Source: Ceratorhiza oryzae-sativae (Eukaryota; Basidiomycota; Agaricomycetes; Cantharellales; Ceratobasidiaceae). From it: a stretch of 38,255 nt of DNA. Position 1 is the first letter of the stretch; every line of letters begins with the position of its first letter. The position numbers were made by a program, and so were the translations under genes. Below, one piece after another: positions 26,798-35,326 of this stretch. The DNA lies in NCBI GenBank assembly GCA_030998015.1, contig JARWMV010000134.1, forward strand, positions 1-38,255, read 5' to 3'. Under the pieces are notes generated by a model, which saw only the letters and a program-made list of their open reading frames with translations, had not been told where the DNA came from and searched no databases.

Positions 26798-26938
26798 CCC
26801 TCCGCGCTCTTTGATCGCCCGCAGGGCGGCCTAAGCGCGGAGGGCGCCACTAATCGATGATTTGCGAAGGCAAATCTACACCCTGCCTAGAGAACTGCGC
26901 TTTAGCGCACGTCTTGGCAGGGGTATCGATTAGCGGGG
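26798..26938 (-). mobile_element. B element (141 bp)
   Basis: Standard form inside the candidate inner intron, about 20 bp after the intron-9-like motif. Confidence 0.93.
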
Positions 26939-26977
26939 CATTGTTAATTTTTAATAAAAGAGATTCTTCCATGCAAG

Positions 26978-27024
26978 CCGCCGGCGTTAGAGGGAATCCG
27001 AAAGATTCCCTCTAACGCCGGCGG
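26978..27024 (+). mobile_element. A element, minimal 47-bp form
   Basis: A near-perfect palindrome made only of the outer end and first hairpin: CCGCCGGCGTTAGAGGGAAT ... ATTCCCTCTAACGCCGGCGG. Either a deletion derivative or the simplest unit of the family. Confidence 0.93.
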
Positions 27025-27278
27025 GCCGAATCTTTTGACAATAATACTTCTAAGTAGTACGGGGTTCTTATTCCTAGCTAAAGCTAGCAATCTGAGACCT
27101 TGGCTACAGCTAGGGAAGGATATTTAGAGATTATTACTTTACCTTTAATTATAAATATGTTTTTTTTATTAAATTACACAAATCGAGCTATTGCTCTATT
27201 TTCTTTTCAATTAATTTCTCTTTTTACTAAAATAATAGCAACTAGAGCACTACTTTACGCCGTAGACCCCCGACATTG
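27025..27278. other. AT-rich stretch without a recognised gene
   Basis: Part of the candidate inner intron. It has a weak open frame from 27100 that ends in the A element and resembles no known family. Confidence 0.5.
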
Positions 27279-27450
27279 CCGCGCGCGTTAGTTGCTGGTG
27301 GGACTTGTCCCACCAACCAACGTGAGCAATCGCAACCGTTTGCGATTGCTAGTGCGCGGCATAATATCGATATTTAGCCGCCGGCTGAAAATGACGAACG
27401 GTCGTCATTTTCTACGAGGGAATCTTTAGGATTCCCTCTAACGCCGGCGG
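27279..27450 (-). mobile_element. A element (172 bp)
   Basis: Standard form, flanks GACATTG and GCATTAC, in non-coding sequence of the inner block. Confidence 0.95.
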
Positions 27451-27467
27451 GCATTACAATATCGGGG

Positions 27468-27518
27468 GGTTGCTGCCCACCAAACAATGCAGCGTAGCTG
27501 CACATGTTTGGGGATCAG
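27468..27518 (+). mobile_element. E hairpin
   Basis: CCCACCAAACAATGCAG ... TTTGGGGATC, slightly decayed stem (one A in the CCCCCC arm, A in the GGGGG arm). Confidence 0.75.
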
Positions 27519-27792
27519 TAGTATTTTCAATCTGTTTTGTTTATACTCAATCATTCACTTCTGATGGTTTAATTTTACTTTATTGCTCCCCATCTGAAGT
27601 TGATTGGTCAACCCACCACCTTTTGATGGGTGCTTTAGTTCCCCTTAACCCGGCTGATGATAAACCCCGCCGGTTAATATTAACTAAGGCTGAAAAAGAA
27701 GCTTTTTCAGTGAGCCCGGAATTGAAAGAAATTTTTATTGGCCTTCTTCTAGGAGACCTTTACGCTCAAAAACGAAGTCTAAATACTAGATT

Positions 27793-27964
27793 CCGCCGGC
27801 GTTAGAGGGAATCCTAAAGATTCCCTCGTAGAAAATGACGACCGTTCGTCATTTTCAGCCGGCGGCTAAATATCGATATTATGCCGCGCACTAGCAATCG
27901 CAAACGGTTGCGATTGCTCACGTTGGTTGGTGGGACAAGTCCCACCAGCAACTAACGCGCGCGG
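27793..27964 (+). mobile_element. A element (172 bp) in the inner cob intron 5 ORF
   Basis: Removal leaving one C joins NTRF to SQGMLHQ in frame. Confidence 0.95.
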
Positions 27965-28129
27965 AGCCAGGGAATGTTGCATCAAAATTATTTGGAACAT
28001 TTATACGGTCTTTTCCAAGAATTCTGTCCTCAAGCTCCAAAATCACAAATTCCACAGCCGGATAAAAGAACTGGCAAAGTGTATACTTCTGTCAGATTTC
28101 GTACTTATTCCTTACCTTGCTTCAATTAT

Positions 28130-28340
28130 GACCCGTGCACGCCTGCGAACGCCTTGGCTTGCCAAGGCGGCCCTGGCGTGCGCGCGGCTCGCCGCGAACG
28201 CGGCCTCGTTAACAATGCCCACGGGTCGTTGACCCTCCGCTCTATTACCCCTGCCAAGACGTGCGCTAAAGCGCAGTTCTCTAGGCAGGGCGGCTGAAAT
28301 CTTGGGTTACACCTAAGATTTTAGCCGATAGAGCGGGGGC
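28130..28340 (-). mobile_element. D element (211 bp) with 5-bp duplication ATTAT
   Basis: ATTAT at 28125-28129 and 28341-28345. Removal with one repeat joins LPCFNY to YDLFYLAG in frame. Reverse orientation of the 12481 type. Confidence 0.95.
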
Positions 28341-28390
28341 ATTATTACGATTTGTTCTATCTCGCCGGTAAAAAAATAGTCCCATCAAAC

Positions 28391-28457
28391 ATCCCGACTC
28401 AAGGGCAGCATGTATCTATTACACATAGTGTAATATATAAATACATGCTGCCCTAGA
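28391..28457 (+). mobile_element. F/G-type hairpin
   Basis: CTCAAGGGCAGCATGTAT ... ATACATGCTGCCCTAGAGT with an inner ATTACACATAGTGTAAT hairpin. It shows the intact form of the hairpin that A elements split at 2083 and 10999. Confidence 0.85.
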
Positions 28458-28494
28458 GTAGGTGATTTATTAACACCTTTAAGTCTTGCCTACT

Positions 28495-28540
28495 GCCCCC
28501 CAAACATGTGCAGCTACGCTGCATTGTTTGAGGGGCATCT
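28495..28540 (+). mobile_element. E hairpin in the CDDGS segment
   Basis: CCCCCCAAACATGTGCAGC ... GTTTGAGGGG. Removal with a CTG repeat gives SLAY-TGA-ICDDG, where relatives have Trp at the TGA position. Confidence 0.8.
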
Positions 28541-28759
28541 GAATTTGTGACGATGGTAGCTGGGATAAAGGCAAAGGATTTGTCGTATTGTGTACAAATT
28601 CATTTACATTAGAAGAAGTAAATCTTTTGGTTGGTGTCTTAAATAAAAAATTTGATTTAAGATGTTACGTAAACAACCATTCTAGTGGTGGTTTTGTAAT
28701 TATAATACCAGCTTATTCTGTTCCTATTTTGCAAAATGTATGTGGGCCCTACTTGCCTA

Positions 28760-28805
28760 CTGCCCCCCAAACATGTGCAGCTACGCTGCATTGTTTGGGG
28801 GTCAC
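28760..28805 (+). mobile_element. E hairpin near the ORF end
   Basis: CCCCCCAAACATGTGCAGC ... TTTGGGGGTC. Breaks the C-terminal PYLPT segment. Confidence 0.8.
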
Positions 28806-29086
28806 CAGTTAATCTTTCGGGGTCAGGTATCCTGCGGCTAGTTAGTTGTAAATAGAAAAATTTCATTCAAACCGATAACTTCACATTAAAGGAAGTAAAT
28901 TTATTAATTGATGTTATTAATTCTAAATTTGGTTTAAATTCATCTATTAATGTTGCAAATAAATCTAAAAATCAGTATAGCATATACATCCCTAAAAAAG
29001 ATTTGGATTTACTAAGAAAATTGGTAACTCCACACTTTCTTCCTACTTTTTTGTATAAATTAGGTATTAGTGAAAAAAAAGATTAG

Positions 29087-29113
29087 CTTCACCAACACGG
29101 GTCAAGTAACCCT
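29087..29113 (+). CDS. cob: cob exon 6 (27 nt)
   Basis: Nine codons LHQHGSSNP, matching the cytochrome b loop LHEHGSSNP that follows helix D. Preceded by G 29086; joins exon 5 in phase 0. Confidence 0.94.
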
Positions 29114-29477
29114 CAAACCTAGGGGGTCGCCTAGCTATATGCTGGAAAGTCTTAAGGCAATACTACAAAAGATTGCTTTTGTTAAAAAGTTTTTGCCCCA
29201 TTAAGACAATCAGCAATAAATATTTAGCAGTCCGTAGCCTGCGGCTTCCGCGTTCTTAGGCTGCGGGCTGTTTAAACTTTATCCAACGATTGTACGCTAG
29301 CTCACCTTAATGTCTATCATTGATGTGAAAGATAAAATCTACTTTAGATTATTTAACTAATAACCTCGAATATTTTAACAGACAGCGAAGTAAATTTAAT
29401 TCAAACAGGTAGTGCAACTATTAACGGGAAAACTGAAAATTACACAAAAGAGGAGATTTTAGATCGAATAAATTACT

Positions 29478-29649
29478 CCGCCGGCGTTAGAGGGAATCCT
29501 AAAGATTCCCTCGTAGAAAATGACGACCGTTCGTCATTTTCAGCCGGCGGCTAAATATCGATATTATGCCGCGCACTAGCAATCGCAAACGGTTGCGATT
29601 GCTCACGTTGGTTGGTGGGACAAGTCCCACCAGCAACTAACGCGCGCGG
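29478..29649 (+). mobile_element. A element (172 bp) in the cob intron 6 ORF
   Basis: Exact removal joins AATTACT to GCAACTA (RINYCNYVLV) in frame with no duplicated base. Confidence 0.96.
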
Positions 29650-29874
29650 GCAACTATGTTTTAGTTTCATCTGGAGATCTCTTTCGGCAAATAGCGAACG
29701 GAATGTTCCAAGCTGAAGGAAGTGTAACTGGAAAATTTATTAATTCTAATTCTCATTATTTTCAGCCACAATTGGCTATAAGTCAAAATGTTTCGGATTC
29801 AAGTATAAGATTTATGGTTACTCTTCACCATGCCCTGGCTGGGACTGGGTCTATCCGTGTAACTCTAACTAGTG

Positions 29875-29979
29875 ACCCCCCAAACTGATGCAGCTATGCT
29901 GCATTGTTTGGGGGGGTAATGGCCCTCCCAATACGTTGGCCCGTAGGGCCTTACAGGCTTGGTAACGCATTGGGAGGTC
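29875..29979 (+). mobile_element. E element with 4-bp duplication AGTG
   Basis: AGTG at 29871-29874 and 29980-29983. Removal with one repeat gives TLTSGNKWNI in frame. Confidence 0.95.
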
Positions 29980-30277
29980 AGTGGAAATAAATGGAATATT
30001 AGTTTAGTAACTGAATCTTGGAAAGATATTTTTAAAATTTGGATTCCTTATTTTAATCAAGTAACAGGGGCCAAGTATTGTGCATTTCAAATTCTCGAAA
30101 AATTGCAACACCTTAACACATTAAACACTCCTCACGCGGCCTGGGAGAGTATCCACCTAGCCTACAGTCTGTCAGGGGGAGTTCCTCGTTTTAAATTAAG
30201 TCTTAAAGAAAAACTAAATGCTGTCATTGCTGATATGAATTTTGACTCTGTAGGGCTCCCAAGCAATAACAACAAAC

Positions 30278-30346
30278 CCCTCGGGTCTACGCGTATCGGC
30301 TGAAATCTTGGGTTACACCTAAGATTTTAGCCGATAAGCGGGGGTT
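30278..30346 (+). mobile_element. short D-family hairpin
   Basis: CTCGGGTCTACGCGTATCGG ... CCGATAAGCGGGGG; the same piece ends the D element at 25827. Removal joins NNKP to FDCLFPLL. Confidence 0.85.
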
Positions 30347-30613
30347 TGATTGCTTATTTCCTTTACTGTTATCTTTAAAAGATTATTGGTATTGGAAAGA
30401 GGACCAATTAAATGTGTTTTCTATAGTTGAAAATTATTACGCAGTTAAAGCCCACCGTCTTATCGCAGGTTTGACCAGTTTAGTGACGTATTTGTTTAGC
30501 ATCCCTTATTTGATAGATAGTGATAAACGAACTGTTACTCTATCGTCTTGCTTAGAATCCATAAAAAACATGGAAGAAGCTAAAAATAATAGGTCAACTG
30601 CAGGTCACTATAT

Positions 30614-30863
30614 GACCCGTGCACGCCTGCGAACGCCTTGGCTTAAGCCAAGCAAGCTTGGCTCATATTGACCTTAAGGTCAATGTAAGCCAAGGCGGCC
30701 CTGGCGTGCGCGCGGCGTCTGATTCCGAGGTACCCTGGAACTTAAAGTTCCAGGGTACCTCGCAATACCTCGCCGCGAACGCGGCCTCGATAACCATACC
30801 CACCCCAAACTGCCATTCCTTGACAATTCCTTAGGAAATGTCAAGGATTGGTGTTTGGGGGTC
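30614..30863 (-). mobile_element. D element fused to an E-type end
   Basis: Starts as the long D form, but past AACCATACCCA it switches to CCCCAAACTGCC, the CCTTGACA hairpin and TTTGGGGGTC. It is a hybrid: either E inserted in D or a recombination product. Confidence 0.85.
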
Positions 30864-30884
30864 AGCTGTAGCTTTTAGAGACTC

Positions 30885-31098
30885 CCGCCGGCGTTAGAGG
30901 GAATCCTCAGTTGAGGTAGCCTTGACCATGAGTCCAGGCTACCTCACATAAAGATTCCCTCGTAGAAAATGACGACCGTTCGTCATTTTCAGCCGGCGGC
31001 TAAATATCGATATTATGCCGCGCACTAGCAATCGCAAACGGTTGCGATTGCTCACGTTGGTTGGTGGGACAAGTCCCACCAGCAACTAACGCGCGCGG
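30885..31098 (+). mobile_element. A element, 214-bp form
   Basis: 42-bp variant of the extra hairpin, as at 24187. Removal leaving one C restores the tail SSWLRLKLDRQ of the cob intron 6 ORF. Confidence 0.93.
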
Positions 31099-31163
31099 AG
31101 TTGGTTAAGACTTAAATTGGATCGACAACTCCTTGACAGATAAGGAAAATAATTATAGGAGTG

Positions 31164-31292
31164 TTAGGTATTTCAGGAAATGTTGATAGACTAAGTTTCC
31201 ACCCATTCTTTACTTTCAAAGATTTGGTGACAGTATTCTTATTCTTATTAACTCTATCTATTTTTGTATTCTATATGCCTAATGTCTTAGGT
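31164..31292 (+). CDS. cob: cob exon 7
   Basis: 43 codons: [16 protein letters not shown] through the hydrophobic helix E segment to FYMPNVLG. Phase 0 with exons 6 and 8. Confidence 0.96.
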
Positions 31293-31599
31293 CCCTCATG
31301 GCCTCTTCAATTTGAAGAAAATAACGTTATATGCTGGAACGACTTAGAAATTATAGTGCTTTAAGCAAAAATCTGTAATTTTGTCATGTTTATCAGCAGA
31401 TATATTTAAAAATCACATTGCTTTACCATTTATTCTTACACTGGGGAGTTTATGTTTTATTATGTATCTCAGAGACTGTACACGTTAATCCATTTTGATT
31501 TAAAATAGAATGGGTAAGATACAGTCCGTTTAATAAATACTTTTTTACAATTTTGTAGTCACAGTCTGGTAGGGATCATCATCGGAGATGATGGGTAAA

Positions 31600-31940
31600 G
31601 AATTATTTCAATAAAAGAAGAATTAACAATAATTGAACGTTTAAAAAAACCTTGTCTATTAATTTGTTAAATGGTTAAGTCGGCAAGTTGTGAATAACCC
31701 AAAATGAGACATTTTGGTTACCTATTAGAATATTCATTTATTCTAACTATATATTTTATTCCCATGTTGTCCACATCTCTGTGCACGACAAATCCGCGTA
31801 TTTGTTCTTGGGACCGGATGCTTGAAGCCCCACAAAGGCTAGGGGGGAAGACATTTAATTCAAACCCCACCGAAGAATACGATTCTTTGGTGACATACAG
31901 TAATTAGCTGATTGTTTTGATCAGGTGCTGACAACACGGG
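31600..31940 (+). ncRNA. non-coding module Z in cob intron 7
   Basis: Shares with module Y (16745-17100) the start AATAAAAGAAGAATTAAC / TTGAACGTTTAAAAAAA and the end TTAGCTGATTGTT....TCAGGTGCTGACAACAC. The middle differs. It opens near a GATCATCATCGGAGATGATG hairpin. It is not needed for the intron core, which precedes it. Confidence 0.5.
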
Positions 31941-32109
31941 TTATATGTTAAACATTATGCGTTGTATCTATCCATTTTATTTAACTTTAACTTCCTTATT
32001 TGACGGAAATAATTTAATGTTTTAAATGAAAATTTTAAGAACTTCTCTTATTTATATATTTATGTTAATTGCGTTACTTTATGTTTCTAGATTCTTTTTA
32101 TTTACTGGC

Positions 32110-32281
32110 CCGCCGGCGTTAGAGGGAATCCTAAAGATTCCCTCGTAGAAAATGACGACCGTTCGTCATTTTCAGCCGGCGGCTAAATATCGATATTATG
32201 CCGCGCACTAGCAATCGCAAACGGTTGCGATTGCTCACGTTGGTTGGTGGGACAAGTCCCACCAGCAACTAACGCGCGCGG
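32110..32281 (+). mobile_element. A element (172 bp)
   Basis: Exact removal joins ACTGGC to AGTAACG (FTGSNEFDISIG) in frame. Confidence 0.95.
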
Positions 32282-32308
32282 AGTAACGAATTTGACATTT
32301 CTATTGGC

Positions 32309-32355
32309 ACCCCTGCCTGGGCAACTGCGCTTTAGCGCACGTCTTGGCAGGGGTA
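32309..32355 (+). mobile_element. C hairpin
   Basis: ACCCCTGCCTGGGCAACTGC ... GGCAGGGGT, in the N-terminal part of the outer cob intron 7 ORF. Confidence 0.85.
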
Positions 32356-32478
32356 ATTAATAACATCTTTATTGCCCGTAAAACCCGTGTATGAAAAAAT
32401 GAGTGACCCTTCGGGCCCATCATCGGAGATGACCTTATTGGCTCTTAGGGCTAATCGAGGCTGAATCTAATTTTATTA

Positions 32479-32687
32479 CCCGTGCACGCCTGCGAACGCC
32501 TTGGCTTGCCAAGGCGGCCCTGGCGTGCGCGCGGCTCGCCGCGAACGCGGCCTCGTTAACAATGCCCACGGGTCGTTGACCCTCCGCTCTATTACCCCTG
32601 CCAAGACGTGCGCTAAAGCGCAGTTCTCTAGGCAGGGCGGCTGAAATCTTGGGTTACACCTAAGATTTTAGCCGATAGAGCGGGGGC
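32479..32687 (-). mobile_element. D element (209 bp) with 4-bp duplication ATTA
   Basis: ATTA at 32475-32478 and 32688-32691. Removal with one repeat joins IEAESNFI to ISKTAANSGG, directly after the LAGLIDADG motif. Confidence 0.95.
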
Positions 32688-32748
32688 ATTATTTCTAAAA
32701 CTGCCGCAAATTCCGGAGGAGACCAAACCTCAATAGACGTACCAATAG

Positions 32749-32827
32749 ACCCCCAATGCGTTGCAGCGTATTGGGGGGCTATTGCCCCCCCAAACAATGC
32801 AGCGTAGCTGCATTTGTTTGGGGGGTC
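32749..32827 (+). mobile_element. E element with 5-bp duplication AATAG
   Basis: AATAG at 32744-32748 and 32828-32832. Removal with one repeat joins SIDVPI to ATDVDSIEK. Confidence 0.95.
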
Positions 32828-33125
32828 AATAGCGACTGACGTTGACTCTATTGAAAAAAATGATAAATTTAGAGCAAATTTCACCATAGCTTTAACAGCA
32901 GCACAAAAACCTGTATTAGACGCTATTAAAATTTTCATAGATCAATTAGGGAGAAATCCTCTATGTCCTGATTTAGACATTCCACGATGTGGTGTTAATT
33001 TTAGAAAATCCCAAAGTAATACAACAAATCCTATGTATGCTTTAGTTATCTCGGGCTATCCTGGCCCAGGCATAACGGCCAGGGCCGTAGCGGGTCTTAT
33101 AAAAATATATAAGAAGAGGATATAA

Positions 33126-33357
33126 AATCGTATCCTCACAAAAATTTTAACCATACTCCTCTGACTTACCCTTTCTAACTATATCACTACTTGAAGCCGT
33201 GCTTCGGGTTTAACCGGGCACGTGTTGGGATTGGTTTATTTTATTTATACCGTACCACCAGTACCAGCCTTGCAGGGTGGCTACTGGTCGGTACGAATAA
33301 TAGGGTCTCACTAATATTGTTATTTGTAAAAGAATACATTAGATGGGTTTACCTAAT
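33126..33357. other. structured non-coding stretch before the inner ORF
   Basis: Contains a long hairpin GTACCACCAGTACCAGCC / GGTGGCTACTGGTCGGTAC and a GAAGCCGTGCTTCGGG hairpin. It may be part of an inner ribozyme, but no Q/R/S boxes were recognised. Confidence 0.4.
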
Positions 33358-33453
33358 CCCTCCGCGCTCTTTGATCGCCCGCAGGGCGGCCTAAGCGCGG
33401 AGGGCTCCACTAATCGATGATTTGCGAAGGCAAATCTACATCGATTGGCGGGG
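33358..33453 (-). mobile_element. B element, short form
   Basis: 96 bp, no nested C hairpin; ATCGATTGGCGGGG end carries one change (A to G). Confidence 0.9.
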
Positions 33454-33769
33454 TATAGTAAATGAAGAGAAAGGCCCTAGGTTTTGTCTTATGATGTATG
33501 GCTGTGTTTGACAAAAGCACTGTTATGCATTCATAGAAGATATGATTATATTAGCTGCTCACTCTCTAATATGATATACCTTTAAAATGTCAGTCTTATA
33601 AATATTTTAATTAACAATTATGAAAAGAAATCACTTAACTAGAGCAGAACGATTACAGTTCTCTTTACCTCAAAATCTAAAAAACATTCTTGTCGGGCGC
33701 CTGATGTATGCATTCGAAAACAAAAAACTAGTGTGAATGTAAATTTACAATTTAGTCAAGGAATCCTTC

Positions 33770-33941
33770 CCGCCGGCGTTAGAGGGAATCCTAAAGATTC
33801 CCTCGTAGAAAATGACGACCGTTCGTCATTTTCAGCCGGCGGCTAAATATCGATATTATGCCGCGCACTAGCAATCGCAAACGGTTGCGATTGCTCACGT
33901 TGGTTGGTGGGACAAGTCCCACCAGCAACTAACGCGCGCGG
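33770..33941 (+). mobile_element. A element (172 bp)
   Basis: Exact removal joins ATCCTTC to ACCTTATG (QGILHLMHLYDLF) in frame with no duplication. Confidence 0.96.
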
Positions 33942-34040
33942 ACCTTATGCACTTGTATGATTTATTTAAAACTTATTGCGGTGCGGGTCCTAAAATAATT
34001 AAACAGGCTGCAGATAAAAGAACAGGCAAAAATTACAGCA

Positions 34041-34181
34041 CCCCGCTAATCGATACCCCTGCCAAGACGTGCGCTAAAGCGCAGTTCTCTAGGCAGGGTG
34101 TAGATTTGCCTTCGCAAATCATCGATTAGTGGAGCCCTCCGCGCTTAGGCCGCCCTGCGGGCGATCAAAGAGCGCGGAGGG
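34041..34181 (+). mobile_element. B element (141 bp)
   Basis: Exact removal joins TACAGCA to AATTAGC (GKNYSKLAFQSF) in frame, no duplication. Confidence 0.96.
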
Positions 34182-34274
34182 AATTAGCTTTCCAAAGTTT
34201 TGCATTGCCTTGTTTTGTTCCACTGTTTAATCTGTTTTACTTTGAAGGAAAAAAAATCATTCCAACTAACATAA

Positions 34275-34415
34275 CCCCGCTAATCGATACCCCTGCCAAG
34301 ACGTGCGCTAAAGCGCAGTTCTCTAGGCAGGGTGTAGATTTGCCTTCGCAAATCATCGATTAGTGGAGCCCTCCGCGCTTAGGCCGCCCTGCGGGCGATC
34401 AAAGAGCGCGGAGGG
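34275..34415 (+). mobile_element. B element (141 bp), second in the same ORF
   Basis: Exact removal joins AACATAA to ATGAGTT (PTNINELLTV) in frame. No difference seen from the copy 93 bp upstream. Confidence 0.96.
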
Positions 34416-34583
34416 ATGAGTTACTGACAGTTCATTCTTTAGCTTTTTGGTTGTGTGATGACGGTAGTTTCAATAAATCAGACCAAAGGGTTATTCTTTG
34501 TACAGAATGTTTTACTTTAGAAGAAGTTAACTTATTAGCGAATACTCTAAATTGCAAATGGAATTTAGAATGCTACATACCGT

Positions 34584-34720
34584 CGCGCTGGGACCGCCCG
34601 AATGGATGCCCGTAGGGCTTGGAAATCGCATTTCGGGCGTCCCCAGCGCGGCCGGCGCGGCCGAGAGTGCATGATTTGGTGTCCCATTGATGGGACGCCA
34701 AATCTACATGCATTCTCGAG
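34584..34720 (+). mobile_element. B''' element (divergent double hairpin)
   Basis: Hairpin one CGCGCTGGGACCGCCCG ... CGTCCCCAGCGCG, hairpin two CCGAGAGTGCAT-GATTTGG ... CCAAATC-TACA-TGCATTCTCGAG. Same GATTTG/CAAATC plus TACA plan as B with unrelated outer stems. The last arm (CATTCTCGAG) also codes for the ORF (HSR). Confidence 0.8.
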
Positions 34721-34789
34721 TGAATAAAACAAATAATGGAGGTGCTAGAATAGTAATCCCACGAAGATCATTACCTATTTTACAATCCT

Positions 34790-34832
34790 ACCCCTGCCAA
34801 GACGTCTTGGCAGGGGTATCGATTAGCGGGGT
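34790..34832 (+). mobile_element. C hairpin with B end, remnant
   Basis: CCCCTGCCAAGACGTCTTGG ... ATCGATTAGCGGGG: one collapsed C hairpin plus the right end of a B element. Lies between ILQSY and VMLHKIGL. Confidence 0.85.
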
Positions 34833-34841
34833 GATGCTTCA

Positions 34842-35070
34842 AACCCCCGCTTAGGGTCAACCAGCATTGTATTTATATATAAATACATGCTGTTGACCCG
34901 AGGGGTTTGGTTACCGAGGCCGCGTTCGCGGCGAGGTATTGCGAGGTACCCTGGAACTTTAAGTTCCAGGGTACCTCGGAATCAGACGCCGCGCGCACGC
35001 CAGGGCCGACTTGGCTTGATTATTGACCTTAAGGTCAATATGAGCCAAGGCGTTCGCAGGCGTGCACGGG
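34842..35070 (+). mobile_element. D element (229 bp) with 4-bp duplication TTCA
   Basis: TTCA at 34838-34841 and 35071-35074. Removal with one repeat gives VMLHKIGL in frame. Confidence 0.94.
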
Positions 35071-35128
35071 TTCATAAGATAGGTCTTTAATATTTTAATA
35101 CTTGGACATTGAACAATGGAAAGGTACT

Positions 35129-35300
35129 CCGCCGGCGTTAGAGGGAATCCTAAAGATTCCCTCGTAGAAAATGACGACCGTTCGTCATTTTCAGCCGGCG
35201 GCTAAATATCGATATTATGCCGCGCACTAGCAATCGCAAACGGTTGCGATTGCTCACGTTGGTTGGTGGGACAAGTCCCACCAGCAACTAACGCGCGCGG
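35129..35300 (+). mobile_element. A element (172 bp)
   Basis: Standard form in the stretch between the inner ORF end and the C half of the outer ORF. Confidence 0.95.
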
Positions 35301-35326
35301 AAGTTTCAAAATTTTATCTCTTTTAA

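Larger units (their letters stand above)
27527..28853 (+). pseudogene. inner LAGLIDADG_2 ORF in cob intron 5, interrupted
   Basis: Leader, then IFIGLLLGDLYAQKRSLNTR (27730-27792). After an A element come SQGMLHQNYLEHLYGLFQEF to LPCFNY. After a D element come YDLFYLAGKKIVPSNIP, an F/G-type hairpin (about 28391-28457), GDLLTPLSLAY and an E hairpin (28495-28540), then ICDDGSWDKGKGF, CTNSFTLEEVNLLV to QNVCGPYLP. A last E hairpin (28760-28805) precedes an atypical tail ending TAG 28853. It is the best example of serial insertion: five elements in one gene of about 240 codons. The start codon is not certain. Confidence 0.78.
26753..28868 (+). other. candidate inner intron (twintron) in the cob intron 5 ORF
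   Basis: The outer ORF breaks at RSVC and resumes at QTDNFTLKE 2.1 kb later. The start (CTGGTTTGAATAAATTTTAC) resembles the first bases of cob intron 9 (GTGGTTTGTATAAATTTTAC). It contains its own LAGLIDADG ORF, two B/A-type elements and one 47-bp A remnant. Clear Q/R/S boxes were not found, so splicing is unproven. Confidence 0.5.
24928..29086 (+). ncRNA. cob intron 5 (group I, 4.2 kb), doubly invaded
   Basis: Outer core: P TATATGCTGGGA (25014), Q TATCAGCAGGGC (25080), R CTCAGAGAATTTATGTG (25111), S GAAGATAAATTCC (25182). Then the outer LAGLIDADG ORF, whose stop TAG ends on the intron's last base G 29086. Within that ORF, about 26753-28868, is a second block with its own LAGLIDADG ORF and an intron-9-like start. 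Confidence 0.8.
25200..29086 (+). pseudogene. outer LAGLIDADG_2 ORF of cob intron 5, split by many insertions
   Basis: Pieces in order: leader and ILVGIRLGDGHMRKFN (25200-25694, with B at 25274 and E at 25480), a short piece between C hairpins (25741-25771), YDLFKDFCGSAP to ETGNTR (26081-26160), HYVTFATRTLPCF to KDSLTA (26302-26412), VGLAYWFMGDATWVGSGVRS (about 26690-26752), then, after the inner block, TDNFTLKEVNLLIDV to LPTFLYKLGI (28869-29086). Joined, these follow the order of the intact relative at 19702-20427. Exact removal of the B elements at 25274 and 26161 is in frame. The start after the core is unknown. Confidence 0.75.
29356..31143 (+). pseudogene. cob intron 6 LAGLIDADG endonuclease, interrupted by four elements
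   Basis: Open from about 29356 (no obvious ATG). First motif QIANGMFQAEGSVTG (about 29688-29732). Then an E element splits SIRVTLTS / GNKWNISLVTESW. The second half has LEKLQHLN, then a short D hairpin at 30278, then KDYWYWKEDQLNVFSIVENY to SIKNMEEAKNNRS. D plus E at 30614-30863 and an A element at 30885 precede the tail [16 protein letters not shown] 31143. Exact removal at 29478 and 29875 is in frame. The partial ORF in intron 9 is a relative (same GFFQAEG motif type). Confidence 0.8.
29114..31163 (+). ncRNA. cob intron 6 (group I)
   Basis: P TATATGCTGGAA (29134), Q CAATCAGCAAT (29206), R CCAACGATTGTACGC (29283), S AAGATAAAATC (29328); then the ORF; ends at G 31163. Confidence 0.85.
33620..35090 (+). 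pseudogene. inner LAGLIDADG_2 ORF in cob intron 7, interrupted five or six times
   Basis: ATG 33620, MKRNHLTRAERLQFSLPQNL, then the first motif region, damaged by a small deletion or frameshift (NILVGRL / DV.IRKQKTSVNVN at about 33690). A at 33770, then HLMHLYDLFKTYC. B at 34041 and 34275; SLAFWLCDDGSFNKS and CTECFTLEEVNLLA (34437-34530); a divergent double hairpin (34584-34720); a C/B remnant (34790-34832); D at 34842; and the family end MLHKIGL, TAA 35090. Exact removal of the A and both B elements is in frame. Because of the broken motif this copy is probably dead even without the elements. Confidence 0.8.
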
